From Schumannella luteola (GTDB lineage Bacteria > Actinomycetota > Actinomycetes > Actinomycetales > Microbacteriaceae), in the NCBI RefSeq assembly GCF_013408685.1, contig NZ_JACBZY010000001.1:3534001-3598000 (forward strand): a DNA stretch of 64,000 nt, written 5' to 3'. Below, in pieces: positions 7,955 to 17,772 of this stretch. Every line of letters begins with the position of its first letter. The stretch's first letter is position 1. Both the position numbers and the translations under genes were made by a program. The notes below the pieces were generated by a model. It saw only the letters and a program-made list of their open reading frames with translations. It was not told the DNA's origin and did no database searches.

Positions 7955-9519
7955 CAGTACTCCGGGTCCCTCTCGCGGCGGCGGGCGGGGGCGTCGCCGT
8001 CGCTCTGCTGCATCGCCTGCTCGGCGAGCCGCAGCGCGTTCTCGCGCTCGCGTGCCCGTGCGGCGGCGGGGTCGTCGGAGGTGCGACGGGCCTCGGCCTC
8101 CGCGGTCGCCTCCGCCGCGTCGCCGTCGCCGCCCTGGCGCGTCGCCGCATCCGCGCGGCCGCCCGCGCTCTCCGCCTGCTCGACCGTCGCCGAGCGCGGC
8201 GCCTGCAGCGGCGTCTCGTCGTCGAGGTACTGCCCGTCGATCGTGGGCTCGTCGTCGATGGCGTCGGTCTCGGGTTCCTGCCCCTCCATCGCGGCCTCGG
8301 CGATCGCGAGCTCGAGGTCGCGCCCCGCATCCGCTCGCTTCGCGACCTTCGGGCGCACCCGGAAGATCGCGGCGCCGATCTTCTCGCTGTTGACCGACAG
8401 GATCGGACCGACCACGGCCATGATCAGCACGTAGAGACCCGCGAAGGGCTGCAGCCGCTCATCCAGCCCGGCCCCGGCCGCCAGGGTCGCGAGGATGAGC
8501 GCGAACTCGCCACGGTTCTGCAGCATGGCGCTCGCGTTGAGCCCCTCGGCGGGTGTCAGCTTGTTGAAGCGCGCGATCAGCTGCCCGCTCGCCGTGTTGA
8601 TGATCAGGGTCATCACGACCGCGACGAGCACCGGCACGAGCACGCCGCCGAACTGGCGCACATCGAGCGCGAGACCGAAGTTGAGGAAGAAGAAGGCCGC
8701 GAAGACGTCGCGCATCGGCAGCGCGAACTGCTCGATGCGCGCCCGGAACCGGGTCGCTCCGAGCACGAGGCCGATCAGGAAGGCGCCGATGGCGTCCGAG
8801 ACGCCGAGCAGCTCGCCGATGCCGCCGAAGGCGACCGCGAGGCCGAAGAACAGGATCGTGAACAGCTCGTCGTCGCGGGTCTGCACGATGCGCGAGACGA
8901 TCCGGCCGCCCCAGCGCGCCACCGTGAACATCACCACGAGGAAGCCGAACGAGATCGCCAGCTTCAGCACAATCGCGCCGAGGTCGGTCTCGCCGCCGAC
9001 GACGACCCCGACGATCGCGAGGTAGGCGGCGACGAAGATGTCCTCGAGCACCGCGATGCCCAGGATCATCGGGGTCTCGCGGTTGGCCAGTCGACGCAGC
9101 TCGATCAGCAGCTTCGTCACGATCGCGCTCGACGACACCGCCGTCATGCCGGCGATGATGAGCGCCTCGCGCGTACCCCATCCGACCCACATGCCGAAGG
9201 CGAAGCCGGCGCCCATGTTGGCGAGGATGCGCACCCCGCCCGAGAGCGCGAGCTTGCCCGCGTTGCCGAAGAACTCGTCTTGATCGAACTCGAGACCGAG
9301 GTTGAACAGCAGGAAGATCAGGCCGAAGGTCGCGACCAGCTCGACGTCGGCCGCCTCGAAGGCGAGCGGGAAGAAGTGGGTGTTCGGGCTCGCGAGCACG
9401 CCGACGACCATGTAGATCGGGATGGCCGGCAGGCCGATCAGCTTGCCGAGCCGCCCGAGACCCCAGGCGAGGACGAAGAGGATGCCGAGGACCAGCAGCT
9501 CTCCGCCGACGGAGTGCAC
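7954..9519 (-). CDS. Cation:proton antiporter, KhtU/CPA2 type
   Basis: A monovalent cation/H+ antiporter of the CPA2 family in the cytoplasmic membrane. The 521-residue protein has about 12 to 13 hydrophobic helices over the first 400 residues, with the family motif FLLFNLGLEF and the unwound helix ITKxLIEL-like segment AVSSSAIVTKLLIELRRL. LGIAVLEDIFVAAYLAIVG probably carries the transport acid. The last 130 residues are a polar, low-complexity Ala/Glu/Arg tail without a recognised domain. The GTG start lies 3 nt after the stop of a TrkA-C gene, the arrangement known for KhtT-KhtU. Exact ion specificity is unknown. Confidence 0.85.
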   Translation of the reverse strand: MHSVGGELLVLGILFVLAWGLGRLGKLIGLPAIPIYMVVGVLASPNTHFFPLAFEAADVELVATFGLIFLLFNLGLEFDQDEFFGNAGKLALSGGVRILANMGAGFAFGMWVGWGTREALIIAGMTAVSSSAIVTKLLIELRRLANRETPMILGIAVLEDIFVAAYLAIVGVVVGGETDLGAIVLKLAISFGFLVVMFTVARWGGRIVSRIVQTRDDELFTILFFGLAVAFGGIGELLGVSDAIGAFLIGLVLGATRFRARIEQFALPMRDVFAAFFFLNFGLALDVRQFGGVLVPVLVAVVMTLIINTASGQLIARFNKLTPAEGLNASAMLQNRGEFALILATLAAGAGLDERLQPFAGLYVLIMAVVGPILSVNSEKIGAAIFRVRPKVAKRADAGRDLELAIAEAAMEGQEPETDAIDDEPTIDGQYLDDETPLQAPRSATVEQAESAGGRADAATRQGGDGDAAEATAEAEARRTSDDPAAARARERENALRLAEQAMQQSDGDAPARRRERDPEY

Positions 9520-9522
9520 GGT

Positions 9523-10047
9523 CTACGCTCCGGCGTCGGCGGCGACCTTGGGCGTCAGCTCCCCCGTGCGATAGAAGTTGAAGGCCTTCGCGACCTTCTC
9601 GGGGCTGCCCGCGACGACGAGGGTGTCGCCGGGGAAGACCTTGAAGTCGTCGGCCGGGGCCGGGTTCGCCGACTCGCCGCGCACGACCGCGACGACCGTG
9701 AGGCCGACGAGCCCGCGCGTGGCGAGGCTGCCGAGCTGCTGCCCGGCGATGTGGTGGTCGTAGTCGACCGTGAACCAGTCGATCGAGAGCCCGGGCAGGG
9801 TCTCGAGCGCCGAGAGCGACTCGGTGATGCGGGTGCCGCCGAGCAGCTCGGCGAGCGTGTGCGCCTCGTCTTCGTCGAGACGCAGAGACACCTTGGCGGC
9901 GTCGGCGCCGTCGCCGGCGTCGGAGAACGTGATGAGGTCGCTGTGCCCGGAGCGGTGCGTGATCACGCCGACCTTGCCGCCGTCATCCGTGACGAAGGTG
10001 TGGAGCACGCCGACCCCCGGGAGCTTGACCCGTCGGACATCGACCAT
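9523..10047 (-). CDS. TrkA-C (RCK_C) domain regulatory subunit, KhtT-like
   Basis: A 174-residue cytosolic protein. The N-terminal half (about 1-65) is a small beta-rich domain with VLHTFVTDDGGKVGVITHRSGHSDLI. The C-terminal half (about 85-165) is a TrkA-C/RCK_C fold with GLVGLTVVAVVRG and KVFPGDTLVVAGSPEKV. In Bacillus, KhtT regulates the antiporter KhtU and binds c-di-AMP; by neighbourhood this protein should control the antiporter encoded 3 nt downstream. An AAGGAG site precedes the ATG. Confidence 0.82.
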   Translation of the reverse strand: MVDVRRVKLPGVGVLHTFVTDDGGKVGVITHRSGHSDLITFSDAGDGADAAKVSLRLDEDEAHTLAELLGGTRITESLSALETLPGLSIDWFTVDYDHHIAGQQLGSLATRGLVGLTVVAVVRGESANPAPADDFKVFPGDTLVVAGSPEKVAKAFNFYRTGELTPKVAADAGA

Positions 10048-10081
10048 GGATGAGCTCCTTCAAGCTGTGGGGAATGCGGCC

Positions 10082-10087
10082 AGTCTA
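10082..10087 (-). promoter_or_regulatory. Putative -10 box TAGACT overlapping the glpD stop
   Basis: On the minus strand TAGACT includes the TAG stop of glpD and lies 34 nt before the KhtT-like ATG, with an AAGGAG between. It is the same arrangement seen at 4010, 7067 and 13201. No -35 is recognised. Confidence 0.4.
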
Positions 10088-11959
10088 CCGAGGCCCCTCC
10101 CCCGCGGCCGGACGCTTCGCCTGCGGCGTACGTCCCGTGCGCGGTGCGCGGGTCGTGCGCGAGGCGGCCGACTTCGCGCTGCCGGGCTTCGGCGCGGTCG
10201 CGACCGGCGCATCCGCCGCGCTCGGCAGCTCGGCGAGGATCGTCGAGATGTCGGGCGCCTCGAGGCGCACCCGGTCGGCCGCGGCGTCGTCGGGCTCGAG
10301 CTGGCTCGCCCGCTCGGCGGCGACGCGGCGCAGGTAGTTCTCGATCTCCTCCTGGATGCGGTCCGCATCCCAGCCGAGCACCTCGCCCATCAGCGCGGCG
10401 GCGACGGGGGCGGCGCTCACGCCGCGATCCCAGGCCTCGATCGAGATGCGGGTGCGACGCGCGAGCACGTCCTCGAGGTGCAGCGCGCCCTCGTGGCTGG
10501 CGGCGTAGACGAGCTCGGCCTGGATGTAGTCGTCGGCGCCCGGCACCGCCTCGGCCAGCTCGGGGCGCTCCTTGATCAGCTCGAGCACCTCGTCGGTCAG
10601 CACGCCGTAGCGGTTGAGCAGGTGCTCGACCCGCACGCGGTGCACGTCGAAGGCGCGGGCGATGCGGGCGCGCTTGTTCCAGGCGGCCTGGTAGCCCTCG
10701 GCGCCGAGCAGGCCGATGTCCTGCGTCACGCTCTCCGACCACCTGCCGTCGAGCGCGGCGACGGCCTCGTCGATCGCGTCCTTCGCCATGACGCGGTAGG
10801 TCGTCCATTTGCCGCCGGCGATCACGACGAGACCGGGCACCGAGTGCGCGACGAGATGCTCGCGGCTGAGCTTCGAGGTCTGCTCGCTCTCGCCCGCGAG
10901 CAGCGGGCGGAGTCCCGCGTAGACGCCCTCGACATCCTCGCGCGTCAGCTTCACGGCGAGCACCTGGTTGACGTGCTCGAGCAGGTAGTCGATGTCGGCG
11001 GCGGTCGCGGCCGGGTGCGCCTTGTCGAGGTTCCAGTCGGTGTCGGTCGTGCCGATCAGCCAGTGCCGACCCCACGGGATGACGAAGAGCACGCTCTTCT
11101 CGGTGCGCAGGATCATGCCGATCTTCGACTGGAAGCGGTCGCGCGGCACGACCAGGTGCACGCCCTTCGACGCGCGCACCTTGAAGCCGCCGCGGGCGCC
11201 GACCATCGCCTGAGTGTCGTCGGTCCAGACGCCGGTCGCGTTGACGACCTGCTTGGCGTGGATCTCGAAGCGCTCCCCCGACTCCACATCCAGCGCCTGC
11301 ACGCCGACGACGCGCTCGCCGACCTTGAGGAAGCCCTCGACCCGCACGCGGGGTGCGACATGCGCGCCGTAGAAGGAGGCCGTGCGCGCCAGGTTCGCGA
11401 CGTAGCGCGCGTCGTCGACCTGCGCGTCGTAGTAGGTGAGCCCGCCGATGAAGGCGTCCTTGTCGAGGCCGGGCATCGCCTTGGCGAGCTGGCGCTTCGA
11501 CAGGTGGCGGTGGTGCGGCACGCCGGGCGGGCGGCCGCCGCTCCACGAGAAGGCGTCGTAGAGCAGCATGCCCGCGCCGATGTAGAAGCGCTCGAACACC
11601 GGCTTGGTGAGCGGGTAGAGGAAGCGCACGGGCTTCACCAGATGCGGGGCGATGCGCTGCAGCAGCAGGCCGCGTTCGATGAGCGCCTCGCGCACGAGCC
11701 CGAAGTCGAGCTGCTCGAGGTAGCGGATGCCGCCGTGCACGAGCTTCGACGAGCGGCTCGAGGTGCCCGAGGCGAAGTCGCGAGCCTCGAGCAGGCCCGT
11801 GCGCAGGCCGCGGGTGACGGCGTCGAGCGCGGAGCCCGTGCCGACGATGCCGCCGCCGACGACGAGGATGTCGAGCTCGCGATCGCGCATCGAGGCGATC
11901 GCCGCGGCGCGCTCCTCGGGACCGAGCTTGGTGGATCGGGTCACGGACTTGCGGGCCAT
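10085..11959 (-). CDS. glpD: Glycerol-3-phosphate dehydrogenase/oxidase
   Basis: FAD-dependent oxidation of glycerol-3-phosphate to dihydroxyacetone phosphate at the membrane, feeding electrons to quinones. The FAD-binding Rossmann motif is ILVVGGGIVGTGSALDAVTRG (about 30-50), followed by the family signature FASGTSSRSSKLVHGGIRYLE. WLIGTTDTD and GLRPLL are further conserved segments, and the C-terminal DAO_C domain spans roughly residues 400-530. The 624-residue protein ends in a basic Ala/Pro/Arg tail of about 40 residues not needed for the fold. GAGGAGG precedes the ATG, with a TAGCGT -10-like box upstream. Confidence 0.95.
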   Translation of the reverse strand: MARKSVTRSTKLGPEERAAAIASMRDRELDILVVGGGIVGTGSALDAVTRGLRTGLLEARDFASGTSSRSSKLVHGGIRYLEQLDFGLVREALIERGLLLQRIAPHLVKPVRFLYPLTKPVFERFYIGAGMLLYDAFSWSGGRPPGVPHHRHLSKRQLAKAMPGLDKDAFIGGLTYYDAQVDDARYVANLARTASFYGAHVAPRVRVEGFLKVGERVVGVQALDVESGERFEIHAKQVVNATGVWTDDTQAMVGARGGFKVRASKGVHLVVPRDRFQSKIGMILRTEKSVLFVIPWGRHWLIGTTDTDWNLDKAHPAATAADIDYLLEHVNQVLAVKLTREDVEGVYAGLRPLLAGESEQTSKLSREHLVAHSVPGLVVIAGGKWTTYRVMAKDAIDEAVAALDGRWSESVTQDIGLLGAEGYQAAWNKRARIARAFDVHRVRVEHLLNRYGVLTDEVLELIKERPELAEAVPGADDYIQAELVYAASHEGALHLEDVLARRTRISIEAWDRGVSAAPVAAALMGEVLGWDADRIQEEIENYLRRVAAERASQLEPDDAAADRVRLEAPDISTILAELPSAADAPVATAPKPGSAKSAASRTTRAPRTGRTPQAKRPAAGEGPR

Positions 11960-12072
11960 CGGCGCCTCCTCATCGAAACCACCTCAACGCTACGCCGGAG
12001 CGTCGCGCGAGGCCGAGGGGTGCCGACTGCACGTTTTCCCGGAATGGCCCGGGTGTCGGGTCAGCGCGCGAC

Positions 12073-13194
12073 TCAGCCCTGGGCGTAGGGCGCGACGACG
12101 ACCTCGACGCGCTGGAACTCCTTGAGGTCGGAGTAGCCCGTCGTCGCCATCGAGCGGCGCAGCGCGCCGATCAGGTTCGTGCGGCCGTCGGCCGCCGTCG
12201 ACGGCCCGAACAGCAGCTGCTCGAGCGGCGCCAGCGTGCCGACCTCGACCCGGTTGCCGCGCGGCAGTTCGCCGTGGTGCGCCTCGGCGCCCCAGTGGAA
12301 GCCGGCGCCGGGCGCCTCCTCGGCGCGGGCCAGGGTCGAGCCGAGCATGACGGCGTCGGCGCCGACCGAGATCGCCTTGACGATGTCGCCCGAGGTGCCG
12401 AGGCCGCCGTCGGCGATCACGTGCACGTAGCGACCGCCCGACTCGTCGAGGTAGTCGCGGCGCGCGCCGGCGACATCCGCCACCGCGGTGGCCATGGGCG
12501 CGTGGATGCCGAGGGCCGAGCGGGTCGTCGACGCCGCTCCCCCGCCGAAGCCGACGAGCACGCCGGCCGCGCCGGTGCGCATGAGGTGCAGCGCCGCCGT
12601 GTAGGTGGCCGCGCCGCCGACGATGACCGGCACATCCAGCTCGTAGATGAACTTCTTCAGGTTGAGCGGCTCGACCGTCTTGGAGACGTGCTCGGCGCTG
12701 ACCGTGGTGCCGCGGATGACGAAGAGGTCGACGCCCGCATCCACGACCGCCTGGTAGTGCTCCTGCGTGCGCTGCGGGCTGAGGGCGCCGGCGACCGGCA
12801 CGCCTGCGGCGCGGATCTCGGCGAGGCGGGCCTTGATCAGCTCGGGCTTGATCGGCTCGGCGTAGATCTGCTGCATGCGCTGCGTCGCCGACTCGGCCGG
12901 CAGCGTCGCGATCTCGGCGAGCACCGCGGTCGGGTCTTCGTAGCGGGTCCAGACGCCCTCGAGGTCGAGCACGCCGAGACCGCCGTGGCGTCCGATCGCG
13001 ATCGCCGTGTCGGGGCTGACCACCGAGTCCATCGGCGCGGCCAGCACCGGGATCTCGAAGGTGAAGGCGTCGATCGTCCAGCTCACGCTGACGTCCTGCG
13101 GGTCGCGGGTGCGCCGGCTGGGAACGACGGCGATGTCGTCGAAGGCGTACGCGCGTCGGGCTCGCTTTGACCGGCCGATCTCGATGTCAGTCAC
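12073..13194 (-). CDS. guaB3: GuaB3 family IMP dehydrogenase-related protein
   Basis: A 373-residue TIM-barrel protein of the GuaB3 family, found in actinobacteria next to or near guaB and lacking CBS domains. It begins MTDIEIGRSKRARRAYAFDDIAVVPSRRTRDP. VLAAPMDSVVSPDTAIAIGRHGGLGVLDLEG and the phosphate-binding region VIADGGLGTSGDIVKAISVGADAVMLGSTLA are clearly IMPDH-like. The exact reaction of the family was long uncertain (IMP or GMP conversion). TAGGCT on the minus strand lies 6 nt before the GTG with no Shine-Dalgarno, which suggests a leaderless mRNA. Confidence 0.92.
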   Translation of the reverse strand: MTDIEIGRSKRARRAYAFDDIAVVPSRRTRDPQDVSVSWTIDAFTFEIPVLAAPMDSVVSPDTAIAIGRHGGLGVLDLEGVWTRYEDPTAVLAEIATLPAESATQRMQQIYAEPIKPELIKARLAEIRAAGVPVAGALSPQRTQEHYQAVVDAGVDLFVIRGTTVSAEHVSKTVEPLNLKKFIYELDVPVIVGGAATYTAALHLMRTGAAGVLVGFGGGAASTTRSALGIHAPMATAVADVAGARRDYLDESGGRYVHVIADGGLGTSGDIVKAISVGADAVMLGSTLARAEEAPGAGFHWGAEAHHGELPRGNRVEVGTLAPLEQLLFGPSTAADGRTNLIGALRRSMATTGYSDLKEFQRVEVVVAPYAQG

Positions 13195-13200
13195 CGGGCA

Positions 13201-13206
13201 AGCCTA
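13201..13206 (-). promoter_or_regulatory. Putative -10 box TAGGCT overlapping an upstream stop codon
   Basis: On the minus strand TAGGCT starts with the TAG stop of the LAXTG protein gene and ends 6 nt before the guaB3 GTG. This supports a leaderless guaB3 transcript independent of its upstream neighbour. Confidence 0.45.
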
Positions 13207-14328
13207 GCGGCGGTGGCGACGCAGCACCCCCGCGGTCACGGCGAGCGCCGCTCCGATCAGCACGGCGGCACCGGCGCCGATGATCAGCCACGGGGGCGCC
13301 GTCACGCCGGTCGCGGCGAGCTCGGGCGCGGTGGCGGCGGGCGCCGAGCCGGTCGGCGGCGCGGTCGGAGGCGTGACGACGACGGGGTCGCCCGCCCGGA
13401 CGGCCGCCGCGGTTGAGAAAACCGGCTGCCCGTCGCCGTTCGGGGTCGGGGTCACGGTGAGCGCAGGGCCGTCCTGGCGTCCGGGTCCGGTCGCGACGAG
13501 GGTGACCGGCTGCGGGAACAGCTCGAGGATCTCGAAGGCGCCGTTCGCGTCGGTCGTCGCCGTCGGGGCGCCCGGGAGCGGAGCACCCGCGGAGTCGGAG
13601 ACCACGACGGTCGCCCCCGGCACCGGCGCTCCCGTCGCGTCGGTCACGTTGCCCGCCAGGCTCGCCGTGTGCCCGACGAACCAGAGCTGCGCGAGCGGCG
13701 AGCCGTCGATGCGCGTCGACGTGATCGACAGGCTCGTGATCGGCACGGAGGGGCTGAACCAGCCCGCGGCGCCGTTCGTGTCCTGTCCGGTCGGCGACAG
13801 CACCCCGGTCAGCACGCCGGATGCCGGGTCGAACGAGGTGATCGCGGCGGGCGTGCTCGCGTAGTTGAACCCGCCCTGGAAGCCGAGCTGCGCACCGGTC
13901 AGCGCCCCACCGGGCCCGGTCGCGCTGATCGTGATCGATTCGGCATCCACGTCGCCGAGGATGAACGACCATCCCGAGACCGGAGTCGGTGCGGCGAAAG
14001 CGAAGGTCGTGGTCGAGGGCACGGAGTTCGAGACCGGACCGAAGCTGAGGTAGCTGCTGCCCGACGAGGTGCCGTAGAGCTGACCCGGCGGAGTGCTCGC
14101 CCCGATGGTCGCGCTGACGGGAGTCGACGGCGGCGGGGCGGTCGTCGTGAACGTCGCGTCGGGGAAGCCGGGAGCGAGGGTGACCGCAGCGGGAGCGGTC
14201 GTGATGGTGGCGTACTTGCCGGCGCGCTGCCCCGGTGCCGCCTGCGCGCTGAGCGCGGTCGTGGCCAGCAGCGCCGCGGCGACCGCGGTGACGCCGAGCG
14301 TTCGTCCCAGAAACCCCGTGCGCCCCAT
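13204..14328 (-). CDS. LAXTG-anchored secreted protein with carboxypeptidase-regulatory-like domain
   Basis: A 374-residue surface protein. It has a signal peptide (about 1-31, ending ALSAQA), then a Ser/Thr/Gly-rich beta-rich region of about 180 residues that I do not recognise. A carboxypeptidase-regulatory-like/prealbumin domain follows (SLAGNVTDATGAPVPGATVVV), then a Pro/Thr/Ala-rich wall-spanning linker. A sorting signal LAATG (about 337-341), one hydrophobic helix and the tail RRHRR end the protein. LAxTG is the motif used by class E sortases of actinobacteria; no sortase gene is in the window. TACTGT lies 7 nt before the ATG with no Shine-Dalgarno. Confidence 0.85.
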   Translation of the reverse strand: MGRTGFLGRTLGVTAVAAALLATTALSAQAAPGQRAGKYATITTAPAAVTLAPGFPDATFTTTAPPPSTPVSATIGASTPPGQLYGTSSGSSYLSFGPVSNSVPSTTTFAFAAPTPVSGWSFILGDVDAESITISATGPGGALTGAQLGFQGGFNYASTPAAITSFDPASGVLTGVLSPTGQDTNGAAGWFSPSVPITSLSITSTRIDGSPLAQLWFVGHTASLAGNVTDATGAPVPGATVVVSDSAGAPLPGAPTATTDANGAFEILELFPQPVTLVATGPGRQDGPALTVTPTPNGDGQPVFSTAAAVRAGDPVVVTPPTAPPTGSAPAATAPELAATGVTAPPWLIIGAGAAVLIGAALAVTAGVLRRHRR

Positions 14329-14342
14329 GGGTCACACAGTAA

Positions 14343-14379
14343 GACGGCCCCCTCCCCCTGTCGAGGGGAGAAGGCCGTC
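14343..14379 (-). terminator. Hairpin terminator downstream of guaB
   Basis: The stem is GACGGCC/GGCCGTC (14343-14349 with 14373-14379) plus CTCCCC/GGGGAG (14352-14357 with 14365-14370), separated by a 2x2 internal loop. It lies beyond the duplicated guaB tail and just upstream of the TACTGT box of the LAXTG gene. Confidence 0.7.
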
Positions 14380-14399
14380 CTGCTGAGTGGTGCCGTATG

Positions 14400-16352
<1,953 letters not shown>

Positions 16353-17762
16353 GTGGGAATTCTCCCTGTCGAGCCCCGGCGACGACGCGCCGTCGGCATC
16401 GGATTGATCGGCATGGCGTTCGCAGCGCTCGTGGCCGTCCTCCCGATCGCCGCGCCGCTCTCCGCCTCGGCCGATCCCATCGACCCCAGCACCGCCGACG
16501 AGAGCATCTCGATCTGGCTGCGCGACGTCGCCACGAAGGCGCCCGTGCCCGACATCTCGGTGGAGGTGAAGGGGAAGGGCTTCGACGAGACGTTCACCAC
16601 CGATGCCGACGGCCGCGTGCTCGTCGGCCTGCCCGGGCCGGGCGACTACACGATCACGGTCGACGACTCGACGGCTCCGCCCGAGATCGGATCCATCCCG
16701 GCCGCGCAGAACCCGCGCACCGTCGCGGTGCAGAGCACCAACAAGAACGTGCCGGCGAACTTCCTGTTCACGACCGCCGCCGGCAGCGGCGGAGGCGGCA
16801 CGACGCCGAGCGACTCGGCCAGCCCCTCGGCGGGCGCCGGCTCGAGCGGCTCCAGCGGTGCGAGCTCGGGAGGCGCCGGCATCACCGGCGGCCTCGTGGC
16901 CTCGAAGATCGTGACCGGCATCATCTACGGCCTGCTGCTCGCGCTCGCCTCGATCGGCGTCTCGCTGATCTACGGCACCACCGGACTGAACAACTTCGCC
17001 CACGGCGAGCTGGTCACCTTCGGCGCGCTGATGGGCTATCTGTTCTCGAGCATCCTCGGGCTGCCCGGCTTCGTCGGCATCATCGCCGCGGTGCTGCTCG
17101 GAGGCCTGTACGGCTTCGTGCAGGACACGGTGCTGTGGCGCCCGCTGCGCAAGCGCGGCGTGGGCCTCGTGCCGCTGATGATCGTCAGCATCGGCCTCGC
17201 CCTCGCGACCCGCTACGTCTACAGCTTCTTCTTCGGCGCCGACCGACTGACGCTGCCGAACGACCCGTCGCCGTTCCTCAGGATCGGCTCGGTCAGCCTG
17301 CGCTTCACGGATGTGATGGGCGCGGTCGTGGCGCTGGTCGTGCTGCTGCTGGTGGCCTGGGTCATGCTGCGCACCCGACTCGGCAAGGCCGCCCGCGCGG
17401 TCTCCGACAACCGCTCGCTGGCCGCGGCATCCGGAATCGACGTGGATGGCGTCATCCGCTGGATCTGGATCGGCGGCGGTGCGCTCGCCGGCCTCTCCGG
17501 CGTGCTGATCGCCTACTACCAGTCGCTGCGCTGGGACACGGGAAGCCAGATCCTGCTGCTGATCTTCGCGGCCGTGACCCTCGGCGGTCTCGGCTCGGCC
17601 TTCGGGGCGCTCGTCGGATCGATGGTCATCAGCGTCTTCATGAACCTGTCGACGCTGTTCATCCCCGACAACCTCAAGTACGTGGCGGCCCTGGCCGTCA
17701 TGATCGTGATCCTGCTGGTTCGCCCGCAGGGCATCCTCGGTCGCCGCGAGCGGATCGGCTAG
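16353..17762 (+). CDS. livH: Branched-chain amino-acid ABC transporter permease LivH with N-terminal secreted domain
   Basis: One of the two permeases of a LivHMGFK-type amino-acid importer. The C-terminal part (about 185-469) is a standard LivH permease: IYGLLLALASIGVSLIYGTTGLNNFAHGEL, the coupling segment AVSDNRSLAAASGIDVD and the end VRPQGILGRRERIG. Unlike the usual roughly 290-residue LivH, a 180-residue extension precedes it. The extension has a signal-peptide-like segment (1-40, cleavage near SASA-DP), a small beta-sandwich-like domain (about 45-140, with EVKGKGFDETFTTDADGR and PGPGDYTITV) and a Gly/Ser linker (142-178). CAGGAGG lies before the GTG. It heads a tight four-gene operon. 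Confidence 0.92.
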   Translation: MGILPVEPRRRRAVGIGLIGMAFAALVAVLPIAAPLSASADPIDPSTADESISIWLRDVATKAPVPDISVEVKGKGFDETFTTDADGRVLVGLPGPGDYTITVDDSTAPPEIGSIPAAQNPRTVAVQSTNKNVPANFLFTTAAGSGGGGTTPSDSASPSAGAGSSGSSGASSGGAGITGGLVASKIVTGIIYGLLLALASIGVSLIYGTTGLNNFAHGELVTFGALMGYLFSSILGLPGFVGIIAAVLLGGLYGFVQDTVLWRPLRKRGVGLVPLMIVSIGLALATRYVYSFFFGADRLTLPNDPSPFLRIGSVSLRFTDVMGAVVALVVLLLVAWVMLRTRLGKAARAVSDNRSLAAASGIDVDGVIRWIWIGGGALAGLSGVLIAYYQSLRWDTGSQILLLIFAAVTLGGLGSAFGALVGSMVISVFMNLSTLFIPDNLKYVAALAVMIVILLVRPQGILGRRERIG

Positions 17763-17772
17763 GAGGACGACC

